DNA of 33,112 bases from Myxococcales bacterium (GTDB lineage Bacteria; Myxococcota; Myxococcia; Myxococcales; 40CM-4-68-19), in the NCBI GenBank assembly GCA_020201435.1, contig JAIVGS010000194.1, positions 1-33,112 of the forward strand, written 5' to 3'. Below the pieces are notes generated by a model. That model was not told the DNA's origin. It was given only the letters and a program-made list of their open reading frames with translations, and searched no databases. Below, in pieces: positions 9,001 to 16,278 of this stretch. The translations under genes and the position numbers were made by a program. How positions within the stretch are numbered: the stretch's first letter is position 1; the number at the start of each line of letters is the position of its first letter.

Positions 9001-9430
9001 ACCAGGATTCGAACGCCTGATCGAAGAGCCGTTCCTGTTCCTCGTTGGCGGCGACGGCGAAGACCGGGTCGACCCGCGCCTCCACCGGCCGCTCGCGCAA
9101 GAGGTCGGCGCAGAACGAGTGGATGGTCCCGATCGGCGCCACCTCGAGCACGCCGAGCGCGCGCGTCAGCCGCTCCTGCTCTTCGGGGCTGCCGGAAAGC
9201 CGCGCCGTCTCCAGCTCGGTGCGCAGCCGCAGCTTCATCTCGCCGGCGGCGAGGTCGGTGAACGTCACCGAGAGGATCCGGTCGAGCGTGGTCTTTCCCT
9301 GGCGCACCAGCGCGACGATGCGCGCCACCAGCTCGGTGGTCTTGCCGGTGCCGGCGGCGGCCTCGACCACCAGCGTACTGGCGAGATCGCCGCGGATGCG
9401 CTCTCGCGCATGGAGGTCGGCGAGCGTCAC
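6047..9430 (-). CDS. addA: AddA-like UvrD-type helicase-nuclease
   Basis: 1127-residue superfamily 1A helicase with a C-terminal PD-(D/E)XK nuclease, the AddA/RecB layout, for resecting DNA double-strand breaks before RecA loading. Helicase motifs: Walker A AAAGTGKTT (24-32), Walker B VDEFQDTD (about 365), motif III GDPKQSIYRFRRAD (about 400-415) and motif VI VAYVATTRARD (about 815). Nuclease: GTLVHAVLAEIDL (about 1000), then GVVDLAF and VIDFKTD (about 1072-1093) followed by the Q-x-x-x-Y motif (EQIRLYCAAV). The start is GTG 9430, whose bases overlap the stop of the upstream addB-like gene (GTGA). This marks translational coupling and a stoichiometric complex. A longer frame exists to 9538, but it would extend into addB and is rejected. 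Members of this group are also annotated simply as UvrD-helicase domain proteins, so the symbol is a family-level guess. Confidence 0.85.
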   Translation of the reverse strand: MTLADLHARERIRGDLASTLVVEAAAGTGKTTELVARIVALVRQGKTTLDRILSVTFTDLAAGEMKLRLRTELETARLSGSPEEQERLTRALGVLEVAPIGTIHSFCADLLRERPVEARVDPVFAVAANEEQERLFDQAFESWFQRVVGDPPEGVRRLLRRKVKSGDAPPRELLRQAGRDLIEHRDFDGAWRRDPLDRRAALDRALSKLASVGELAARAQRPDDWAAKSIAEIDRFVGEVRRREAVRGGRDLDGLEAELQELCRRRLWNWRGGGRWFGKELEKSSVLTLREDAKTELERALDACAADLAACLREELRPLCEGYEALKAQAGCLDFLDLLLKARDLVRDDGDVRRSLQESFTHILVDEFQDTDPLQAEILLLLAADDPALSDWRKTRPRAGKLFVVGDPKQSIYRFRRADIALYEDVKALLLSTGAELVHLTTSFRSVPALQQAVNAAFAPRMTGGAQAAYVALAQNRPTVAGQPALVALPAPRIYGERGDKPVNFRIEQSYPEAVAAWVDWLIRHSGWKVSERDREPVAVDARHVCLLFKRMRGWDGDLTRPYVRALEARRIPHVLVGGRSYHAREEVLAMRTAAHAIEWPDDELSVFATLRGPLFAVGDDSLLLWRERQKRFRLRAGMPSLSGQETEVADALAVLDELHRKRNRRPIAETISRLLDATRAHAGIAIRNAGEQALANVLRVLELARRFEAAGASSFRAFVDRLDVEAERGEAAEAPVVEEGTEGVRIMSVHKAKGLEFPVVVLCDPCAPAAPKNPSRLVDPARRVWAMPLAGCAPSELLADREALLQRDREEVTRVAYVATTRARDVLVAPVLGDDEPKGWLEPLNPALYPAAAERRLGRPAPGCPPFGKETVLDRPAGLLAPLSVSPGLHAPQAGAHEVVWWDAQERAIDREVEGGVRSHDLLREDGVARPTAEAHARWQERRMRTLEKGSAPSLRVETATARSIASAPEGSEVALETVAGREAPRPRGRRFGTLVHAVLAEIDLRATPEGIARTAAAQGRIAGAPAEEISAAAAAVVAALQHPLLQAAARSDECRREEPVLHRLADGTLLEGVVDLAFRDAAGWTVIDFKTDATDRPHYAEQIRLYCAAVEAATGSRARGVLLAV

Positions 9431-12400
9431 GGCATCTCCCGCAGCTTGCGGAGGGGAACCAGCCCGTCGGCCGGCTTGCGCTTCACCCGCTGCCACTCGT
9501 TCGGCCCGCACACCGGCTGGTAATCGCAGCGCGTGCACTCGCGGTCGTCGCGCGGCGCGGCGGGAAGAAAGCCCTGCGCCACGGCGTCCGAGATCGTCCG
9601 CGCCAGGACCGCGACGCTCCCGCGCGCGGCGGTCTCGAGCGGAACATCACGCTCGGTGAACTCGCCCACGTAGGTACAGTAATAGAGGCGCCCGCCGACG
9701 ACGCGGTGTTCGGGGAACCGTTTCTCGAGCGCCAGCGCGTACAGCGCCGGCTGGAGCGTGTCTCCGCCGCCGATGACGACGCCAGGGTCCGCCCAGACTT
9801 TTCCGGTCTTGTAGTCTGTGGCCCGCAGCGATCCGTCGGCCGCCTGTTCGACCAGGTCGATCGATCCGCGCAGCGTGATCCCGTCGTCGAGCACCACCGG
9901 CTCCCGGCGGCTGTGCGGGTCGCGCTCCTCGACGAGGTCGGTCAAGCCGAAGGCGAGCTCGAACCGCCACGGCGTCCAGGCCCTCTCCTCGGCCAGCAGC
10001 TCGAGCCAGCGGCGCAGGTCGATGCGGATGCCGGTGATGCAGTCGTCCCAGACCCGCTCGATGGCGGGCGCGAGGTCCTCCTTCGCTTCCGCCGCCAGCC
10101 GATCGATCACGGCTTCCAGGCGCTGCTGCGCCGCCGGAAGGTCGGCGACCGGCAGCGGCTCCGCGCGGAGAAACGTGAACTGGATCTTGTGGATCAGCCC
10201 GCCGCGCTGGAGCGGGTCGATCTCGTCGATCGCTTCCGGCACCTCCCGCGGCGAGAGCCGGTGCAGCGCCTGCAGGACGAACTTGTACGGGCAGGCGGCG
10301 TAGTTCTGCAGCGCCGTCGGCGAGTACGACCGCGCCGTGAGCTGGTGCTTCTGCAGCGCGGCGAGCGCCTCCGCAGAGGGCCCGACCAGTCCGTCCGCGC
10401 CCGTCCAGCGCCTGATCCAGCGGCGCGCTCCGACTCGCAGCGCCCGCGCGAGGTGGGCGTTGGCGGTGAGCAAATACGCCCCGATTCCGCGGGCTTCCGC
10501 GGCTGACAGCCCGAAGGCGTGCTTCAAGAGCGACAGGTCGTGCTCGGCGTCGTCGATCGCTTGCGCCGGATCGGCCGGCGCCGGCCAGTCCGAGCGCGCG
10601 CCGGTAGCTTCCTCTGCGCGCCGGGCCAGGTCGGCGAACGCCGGCAGGACGCCTTCGGCAGCGCGAAGCACCTCGAGGCCGTAGAAGGACGGCACCCGCG
10701 CACGCCCCTGCGACAGATCGATCCGCGGCCACGAGAGCACCAGCTTGCGCCGCGCCGCGCCAGCCGCGAGCCGCAGCGCGAGCCGCTCCCGGGCGACCCG
10801 GTCTTCGCTCGAGTCGAGGCCGGGAAGCCCCGCGCGCTCGCTGTCGCGCAAGAGAGGATCCTCGATCACCTTCTGGGGAAAGACTTTCTCGGCCAGCCCG
10901 GGCACGAACGCGACGTCGAACGACAGCCCGCGCGCCGCCGCGATCCGCGCCACGTAGACCTTGCCGTGCCGCTGGCCCGACGGCGACTCCGGACGCTCCG
11001 TCAGCCGCCGGCCGAGGACGAGTCGCACTTCGGAAAGCGAAATCGGCCCGACCGGGTCCATGGGGTGCAGCTCGTGCAATACCGACAACACCCGGTTCGG
11101 CTCGCGCAGCGCCCGGGTCGCGAGCGCCGTCAGCGGCTCGAGCCATGCGCCCCAGCTGGCCTCGCGCGGCAGCGCGGCGAGCGCGTCGAGCAGCGGCAGC
11201 GCGAATGCGCGCAGCGCGGCGAGATCGTCGAGCTCGCGCCGCAGCCGCGCCGAGAGCGCCTCCTCCTCGGCGTGGCCCTCCAGCTCACGACGCAGCGAAT
11301 TCTCCAGTCCTGACAGGCGTTTGACCCATCGGTCGCGACCGCCGATCACGGCCGCGTCGACGATCAGGCCCTCCCATCGCCACGGAGCGCGCAGCGCGCC
11401 GGCCGCGACCGGCGCATCGGGGTCGGCCGGCGATTGCGGTTCCTGCTCCGGCTCCGTTTCCGCGCGCGCCGGAATCAGCTCGGAGTCGGGCGGCACCCAG
11501 CGATCGCCGGACGCCGGCGCGGGCGGCGGCCCGCCTTCGACCGCGTCCGGCACCTCGCCGAGGGACAGATACTCGGCGAACGACCGCGCCGAGAGCCCCT
11601 CGGCGGCACAGGCCAACAACGCCAGAAACGCCCGCCCCGCCGGGTCGGGCCGCAGCGTTCCCGAGGCGAAATATGCCGGAATTCCGGCGCGCGCGAACGC
11701 CTCTTCGAGCAGCGCCCGATACTGCCCCGGCGCCCGCAGGAGGACCGCCATGCGATCGAACGGCGTCCCGCGCGCCGCCTCGGCGAGGACGCGCCGCGCG
11801 ATCTCGACGCACTCCCGGCTCTCGCCCGGCGCGGACAGGATCTCGACGTCCTCCCCGAGCGGCGGCAGGGCTTCGGCGCCCTCGACGAACAGCCGCTGCT
11901 GTACGCGTGAGAGCGAGGTCTCGCGCGGCTCCTCGACCGGGACCGGTGCGACGCCGAGAGCGCGCGACAACCGATCGACCGCGCGCGCATCCCCCGCGGG
12001 CGCCGTGGCCAGCACGTCGCCGCGCAGCCGCGAAAGAAACCGCGCCTCGACCGCCGCCTGCACCGGCAGATCGACCAGCACCGCGGGCAGCGACAGCAGC
12101 GGATGTTCCGGCGCTTCCAGCGCGAGCCGGAAGACCTCGGCGCGATCGGCGAGCTGCGCGCGCGACAGCTCCGCCTCGTACGCCTCGAGCAGACGCCCGA
12201 GGTCGCCCGCCGGCCGCGCTCCCGCAAGTCGCACTTCCTGCAGCGTCTGCGCGAGAGCGCGCCCGAGCCCCGGCTGCTGCGCGACCGCCTGAAATTTCCC
12301 CAGCTCCCCCGCGTGACCCAGCTGATGCACGACGCGCGCGCAGACCGCCTCGATTCCCAGCGGCGAGAGCGGCGAAAGGCCCCGCGCGGCCAACGCATCG

Positions 12401-12603
12401 GCCGCGACCACCGCCGCCAGGCGGCCGAGGGTGAAGCGATGCCAGCCGAACGACGCCTTGACGCGCTGCGCTGCCTCGCGTGCGAGGTCGGCGGCGGCCT
12501 CCTGCGTGGCCCCGACGATCAGCGCGCGGCTGCGCGGCGCGAGCCAGTCCAGCGCGCGGACGAGCCGGGCGTCTGCGCCGGCCGATGTGAGAAGCTCGTT
12601 CAC
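9427..12603 (-). CDS. addB: AddB-like PD-(D/E)XK nuclease subunit
   Basis: About 1058 residues, partner of the AddA-like protein. The C-terminal nuclease has RGSIDLVEQ and ATDYKTGKVW (about 908-935) and the iron-sulfur staple of AddB nucleases: one Cys in NYAACPYKF (about 768) and three in CTRCDYQPVC (about 1021-1030). The N-terminal helicase-like part is degenerate. Where a Walker A would stand the sequence is LIVGATQEAAADLA, with no GKT, so it probably recognises or scans DNA rather than hydrolysing ATP. An acidic Pro-rich insertion lies at about 370-400. Start: GTG 12603 places LLTSAGADARL near the N-terminus as in related proteins; in-frame ATGs at 12633 and 12642 are alternatives and would overlap the divergent glycosyltransferase gene. 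The stop overlaps the start of the addA-like gene by 4 bases. Confidence 0.8.
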   Translation of the reverse strand: MNELLTSAGADARLVRALDWLAPRSRALIVGATQEAAADLAREAAQRVKASFGWHRFTLGRLAAVVAADALAARGLSPLSPLGIEAVCARVVHQLGHAGELGKFQAVAQQPGLGRALAQTLQEVRLAGARPAGDLGRLLEAYEAELSRAQLADRAEVFRLALEAPEHPLLSLPAVLVDLPVQAAVEARFLSRLRGDVLATAPAGDARAVDRLSRALGVAPVPVEEPRETSLSRVQQRLFVEGAEALPPLGEDVEILSAPGESRECVEIARRVLAEAARGTPFDRMAVLLRAPGQYRALLEEAFARAGIPAYFASGTLRPDPAGRAFLALLACAAEGLSARSFAEYLSLGEVPDAVEGGPPPAPASGDRWVPPDSELIPARAETEPEQEPQSPADPDAPVAAGALRAPWRWEGLIVDAAVIGGRDRWVKRLSGLENSLRRELEGHAEEEALSARLRRELDDLAALRAFALPLLDALAALPREASWGAWLEPLTALATRALREPNRVLSVLHELHPMDPVGPISLSEVRLVLGRRLTERPESPSGQRHGKVYVARIAAARGLSFDVAFVPGLAEKVFPQKVIEDPLLRDSERAGLPGLDSSEDRVARERLALRLAAGAARRKLVLSWPRIDLSQGRARVPSFYGLEVLRAAEGVLPAFADLARRAEEATGARSDWPAPADPAQAIDDAEHDLSLLKHAFGLSAAEARGIGAYLLTANAHLARALRVGARRWIRRWTGADGLVGPSAEALAALQKHQLTARSYSPTALQNYAACPYKFVLQALHRLSPREVPEAIDEIDPLQRGGLIHKIQFTFLRAEPLPVADLPAAQQRLEAVIDRLAAEAKEDLAPAIERVWDDCITGIRIDLRRWLELLAEERAWTPWRFELAFGLTDLVEERDPHSRREPVVLDDGITLRGSIDLVEQAADGSLRATDYKTGKVWADPGVVIGGGDTLQPALYALALEKRFPEHRVVGGRLYYCTYVGEFTERDVPLETAARGSVAVLARTISDAVAQGFLPAAPRDDRECTRCDYQPVCGPNEWQRVKRKPADGLVPLRKLREMP

Positions 12604-12604
12604 G

Positions 12605-14068
12605 ATGCGGAGCCTACAACAGGGGTCTGACATTCGACGCATCTACCTTGCCATCGCCCTCGGCGCGCTCGCGCTGCACCTCGCATGCGGCAGCGATTAC
12701 GGGTGGTTCCGCGACGAGATGTACTTCCTCGCCTGCGGCCGCCGCCTGGCCTGGGGCTACGTCGATCAGCCGCCGCTGATCGCGCTGGTCTCGCGGATTT
12801 CGTACGCAATTTCGGGGCAGCACGTCTGGCTCTATCGACTTCCGGCAGCCCTCGCGCACGCCGCGACGGTGGTGCTCGTCGGCCTCTTCACGCACCGGCA
12901 GAAGGGCGGCCCGTTCGCCGTCGCGGTCGCGTGCGTCTGCGTCGCGCTGGCCCCGGGCGAGGTCGCGGAGGGCGGGCTTCTGACCATGAACGCGTTCGAG
13001 CTGCCGCTCTACCTCGCGCTCGTCCTCGTCGTGCTCGAAGGCCGCTGGGCGGCCGCCGGCGTCCTGACCGGGATCGGCATCCTCAACAAGCATTCGTTCG
13101 CCTTATACGCGGTCTGCCTGCTGGCGGCAGTCCTCCTCGACTCGAGGCTCCGCACGCGCCGCATCCTGCTTGCGCCGCTCGTCGCCGCGGTCATCGTCCT
13201 GCCCCACGCGATCTGGCAGGTGCGAAACGGCTTCCCGATGCTCGAGCTGCTCGCCGCCCAGAAGTGGAAGAACGCGCCCTGGACGCTTTCCTCGTATCTG
13301 GGCCAGCAGCTCCTCGAGATGAACCCGCTCGCGCTGCCGATCGTCCTCGCCGGGCTGTGGCTCGCCGCGCGCGAGCTGCGGACGGTCGCGATCGCATTCC
13401 TCCTCGAGGAGCTCCTCTTCGGGGCGCTCAAGGGAAAGGCGTACTACGTCGCCCCCGCATTCCTGCCGCTCTTCGCGATGGGCGGCATCGCCGCCGAACG
13501 GATCCGCTCGCGGTGGCGGGCCGCGATCCCGGCGGCGATCGGCGCGTCGGGACTCGCTCTCTCGCCGCTCGTCGTTCCGATCCTGCCGCCGGCCGCGCTC
13601 GAGCGATGGGAAGAGATCCTGCACGTCGCGCCGCCGCAGATGGAGCGGCAGCGGCTCGGGCCGTTGCCCCAGCACCTCGCCGATCAATTCGGGTGGAGCG
13701 AGCTGTCGCAGGCCGTCAGCGAAGCCGCCGCCCGGCTTGCGCCGCAGGAGCGCGCCCACGCGGGCGTCTTCGGCCAGAACTACGGCGAAGCGGCGGCGCT
13801 CGAGCTGCTCGGCTCCGGCGGCCTGCCCGTCTTCAGCGCCCACAACGCGTACTGGATGTGGGGCCCGCCGCCCGGCGTCGACACCGTCCTGATCGTCGGC
13901 GGCCGCCTCGAGGACCACCTCCGCAACCTGCGCGAATGTCGCGTCGGCGCGCACGAGAAGGACGTCCCCTGGGCGATGCCGTACGAGAGGGCCCGGACGA
14001 TCTTCATCTGCAGCGGCCTTCGCGCGCCGATCGCGGAGATCTGGGCCAGCGACAAGCACTACGAATAG
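12605..14068 (+). CDS. GT39/ArnT-like membrane glycosyltransferase
   Basis: 487-residue polytopic membrane protein of the dolichyl/undecaprenyl-phosphate-sugar mannosyltransferase family (PMT/ArnT, GT39; annotated as PMT_2). After the first helix (IYLAIALGALALHL) comes the catalytic-loop signature YGWFRDEMYFLACG (32-45), with the Asp-Glu pair at 37-38 that acts as catalytic acid in this family, then WGYVDQPPLIALV. About nine further hydrophobic segments follow, and a periplasmic C-terminal domain starts around residue 345. Family members transfer a sugar from a lipid carrier to lipid A, protein or polysaccharide on the outer face of the inner membrane; the acceptor cannot be told here. ATG 12605 has a GAGAAG ribosome site about 10 bases upstream. 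Its start codon is one base away from the preferred start of the divergent addB-like gene. Confidence 0.85.
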   Translation: MRSLQQGSDIRRIYLAIALGALALHLACGSDYGWFRDEMYFLACGRRLAWGYVDQPPLIALVSRISYAISGQHVWLYRLPAALAHAATVVLVGLFTHRQKGGPFAVAVACVCVALAPGEVAEGGLLTMNAFELPLYLALVLVVLEGRWAAAGVLTGIGILNKHSFALYAVCLLAAVLLDSRLRTRRILLAPLVAAVIVLPHAIWQVRNGFPMLELLAAQKWKNAPWTLSSYLGQQLLEMNPLALPIVLAGLWLAARELRTVAIAFLLEELLFGALKGKAYYVAPAFLPLFAMGGIAAERIRSRWRAAIPAAIGASGLALSPLVVPILPPAALERWEEILHVAPPQMERQRLGPLPQHLADQFGWSELSQAVSEAAARLAPQERAHAGVFGQNYGEAAALELLGSGGLPVFSAHNAYWMWGPPPGVDTVLIVGGRLEDHLRNLRECRVGAHEKDVPWAMPYERARTIFICSGLRAPIAEIWASDKHYE

Positions 14069-14088
14069 TGCTCGAGTACACTGTCGCC

Positions 14089-14169
14089 ATGCGGCTGATC
14101 GGTCTTTGGGCGGCGCTTCTCGCCGTCTCGTGCCACACCGGCTCGTCGAACACGCGGGCGCGCCGGTGA
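14089..14169 (+). CDS. Tiny lipoprotein-like ORF, possible remnant
   Basis: A 26-residue frame, MRLIGLWAALLAVSC followed by a short polar tail, looks like a complete lipoprotein signal peptide with lipobox AVSC and almost no mature protein. Its stop overlaps the ATG of a second mini-frame (TGATG). It may be a decayed lipoprotein gene, a leader peptide, or chance. There is no clear ribosome site. Confidence 0.3.
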   Translation: MRLIGLWAALLAVSCHTGSSNTRARR

Positions 14170-14216
14170 TGACCGCGCTCGCGGTCGGGCCGGTCCCGGA
14201 CGTCGCCAAGCCTTGA
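14169..14216 (+). CDS. 15-codon mini-ORF upstream of hydrolase
   Basis: ATG 14169 opens a 15-residue frame (MTALAVGPVPDVAKP) whose TGA overlaps the TTG start of the following hydrolase (TTGA). Together with the preceding 26-codon ORF it makes a chain of stop/start overlaps. It could allow translational coupling to the poorly initiated TTG gene. It may equally be the out-of-frame remainder of a broken gene. Confidence 0.25.
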   Translation: MTALAVGPVPDVAKP

Positions 14217-15031
14217 TCCGCTTTCCTGCCCGACACGACGGTTTTTCGCTCGGCGGGGACCTCTTGCTCCCGGAGGGGCCACCGAAGGCGTGCGCGGTCG
14301 TGGCCGGCGCGATGGCGGTCCGCGCGAAATTCTACGCGCCGTTCGCGCGGCACCTCGCCGAACGGGGAATCGCGTCGCTGATCTTCGACTATCGCGGCAT
14401 CGGCGCCTCGCGCCCGGACGGCTCGCTGCGCGGTTTCGAAGCCTGGTTCCACGACTGGGGCGAGAAGGACATCGGCGGCGCGATCGATCTCCTGAAGGGC
14501 CGCTTTCCCGGCCTGCCATTGCACTTCGTCGGCCACAGCGCGGGGTCGCAATTGATGGGCCTCGTCGCCGACGCGCCGATCGCCTCCGCGCTCTTCGTCG
14601 CTTCCGGCACCGCCTTTTGGCGCGCCTACCGGGGCCGGGCGCGCGCCTTCATGGGGACGCTGTGGTACTTGCTCATCCCGACTTTTACCACTGTTTACGG
14701 CTACTTGCCGATGCGTCTCGTCGGGCAGGGGGACGACGTCCCGCTCGGTGTCGCCCGCGAGTGGGCGAAATGGGGCAAGGATCCCCGCTACGTCTTCAGC
14801 TACGCCGAGCCGCGCGGCGGCCTCGGGTACACCGGCTACAAAGGTCGGTTGCGCATGCTCACCTTCGAGGACGACTCGTACGCGCCGAAGACGGCGGCCG
14901 AATCGCTGCTCTCGCTCTATACGAACGCGCGCAAGGAGCTCCAGCTCCGGCCCGGTCCGATGGGCCACTTCGGGTTCTTCCGCAATCCAGCCTTGTGGCC
15001 TGAGCAGGTCGCATGGCTCACTGGAGCCTGA
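14213..15031 (+). CDS. Alpha/beta hydrolase (COG4757-like)
   Basis: 272-residue cytoplasmic alpha/beta-fold hydrolase of the uncharacterised COG4757 type. The nucleophile elbow GHSAG (107-111) gives Ser109, and the probable catalytic His is in PGPMGHFGFF (His252). FDYRGIGAS (58-66) is the strand-loop after beta-4. The middle part (about 125-190) is a lid with WRAYRGRARAFMG and a hydrophobic stretch, typical of the group. The TTG start at 14213 is accepted because the protein begins exactly where family members do (IRFPARHDGFSLGGDLLLP); its ribosome site is poor and it overlaps an upstream mini-ORF stop (TTGA). The substrate is unknown, probably an ester or lipid. The efflux genes follow after 47 bases and may share its transcript. 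Confidence 0.8.
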   Translation: MIRFPARHDGFSLGGDLLLPEGPPKACAVVAGAMAVRAKFYAPFARHLAERGIASLIFDYRGIGASRPDGSLRGFEAWFHDWGEKDIGGAIDLLKGRFPGLPLHFVGHSAGSQLMGLVADAPIASALFVASGTAFWRAYRGRARAFMGTLWYLLIPTFTTVYGYLPMRLVGQGDDVPLGVAREWAKWGKDPRYVFSYAEPRGGLGYTGYKGRLRMLTFEDDSYAPKTAAESLLSLYTNARKELQLRPGPMGHFGFFRNPALWPEQVAWLTGA

Positions 15032-15078
15032 CGGCGCACTTGCGTTGCCGGCCCCGCGCTGCGCAGCATCCGCCGATC

Positions 15079-16278
15079 ATGGCCGAGCAAGAGCACGAGC
15101 ACGAGCCGCACGAAGGCAACGGCGAGAAGCAGCCCGAGCCGCGCAAGGATCCGAAGAAGGCCCGCCGCACCCGGATGATCATCGTCGCGGTCGTCGCGAT
15201 CGCGGTCATCGCCGGCTTCCTCTGGTGGCTCGATGCGCGCCATTTCGAGGACACCGACGACGCGCAGATCGACGGAAACATCACCGCCGTCAGCTCGCGC
15301 GTTCCGGGGACCGTGGTGGCGGTCCATGTCGAGGACAACCAGCAGGTCAAGGCCGGCGATCTGTTGATCGAGCTCGATCCCGCCGACCTCCAGGTGGCGC
15401 TCGCCCAGGCCCGCGCGGCGGTCGCCCTCGCCCAGGCGCAGCTCGAGGCCGAGCAGCCAGCGGTTCCGATCACGCAGACCTCGAATCGGGCGACCGTCCA
15501 AAGCGGGCAGGACGAGGTCGCGAACGCGCAGGCCGATCTCGAAGCCGCGCGCAAGGATCTCGACCAGGCCCTCGCGCACGACAAGTTCGCCCAGCAGCAG
15601 AGACAGCGCGGCCAGATGTTGTTGAATTCACACACGATTCCGCAGGCGGACTACGACCAGCGGGTGAGCGCGGCCGACGCGGCGGCAGCGGCCGTGGCGG
15701 CCGCCCGGCAGCGCGTCGATCAGCGAAAGGCGCGCCTCGCGACTGCCCAGACGCGGCTGGCCGAAGTCCGGGCCAACGCCCCGCGGCAGCTCACCGCGCG
15801 GCAGGCGGGGCTCTCGGTTCGCGAAGCGAATCTGCAGCTCGCGCAGGCCCAGCTCAAGCAGGCCGAGCTGAACGTCTCGTACGCCCGGGTCGTCGCCCCG
15901 GTCGCGGGCATCGCCGGAAAACGCTCGGTCAACGTCGGCGACCGGGTCCAGCCCGGCCAGGAGCTGCTCTCGCTGACGCAGACGCAGGACCTGTGGGTGA
16001 CCGCCAACTTCCGTGAGACGCAGATCGAGAACATGAAGGCCGGCCAGAAGGCGACCGCGCACGTCGACGCGCTCTCGCGCGATTACGATGCGACCGTCGA
16101 GAGCTTCGCCGGCGCGACCGGGTCCCGCTACAGCCTGATGCCGCCGGAAAACGCGAGCGGAAACTACGTCAAGGTCGTCCAGCGCATCCCGGTGCGGCTG
16201 CGGCTCGACAAAGGCCAGCCGGAGATGGAGCGCCTGCGGCCCGGGATGTCGGTCGAGCCGAAAGTGCGCGTGCGATGA
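15079..16278 (+). CDS. emrA: EmrA/HlyD-type periplasmic adaptor
   Basis: 399-residue membrane fusion protein of the EmrA/HlyD family. It links an inner-membrane pump to an outer-membrane channel for drug or metabolite export. The charged cytoplasmic N-terminus (rich in His, Glu and Lys, 1-32) precedes one transmembrane helix (33-50). The conserved DTDDAQIDGNI (58-68) opens the first half of the lipoyl/barrel-sandwich domain. A long alpha-hairpin coiled coil rich in Ala and Gln spans about 95-260. The second half-motif SYARVVAPVAGIAGKR and the beta-barrel VNVGDRVQPGQELLSL follow. The C-terminus (RLRPGMSVEPKVRV) is typical. ATG 15079 is chosen over 15013, because the preceding residues would overlap the hydrolase gene. 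The stop overlaps the MFS start (ATGA). Confidence 0.9.
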   Translation: MAEQEHEHEPHEGNGEKQPEPRKDPKKARRTRMIIVAVVAIAVIAGFLWWLDARHFEDTDDAQIDGNITAVSSRVPGTVVAVHVEDNQQVKAGDLLIELDPADLQVALAQARAAVALAQAQLEAEQPAVPITQTSNRATVQSGQDEVANAQADLEAARKDLDQALAHDKFAQQQRQRGQMLLNSHTIPQADYDQRVSAADAAAAAVAAARQRVDQRKARLATAQTRLAEVRANAPRQLTARQAGLSVREANLQLAQAQLKQAELNVSYARVVAPVAGIAGKRSVNVGDRVQPGQELLSLTQTQDLWVTANFRETQIENMKAGQKATAHVDALSRDYDATVESFAGATGSRYSLMPPENASGNYVKVVQRIPVRLRLDKGQPEMERLRPGMSVEPKVRVR

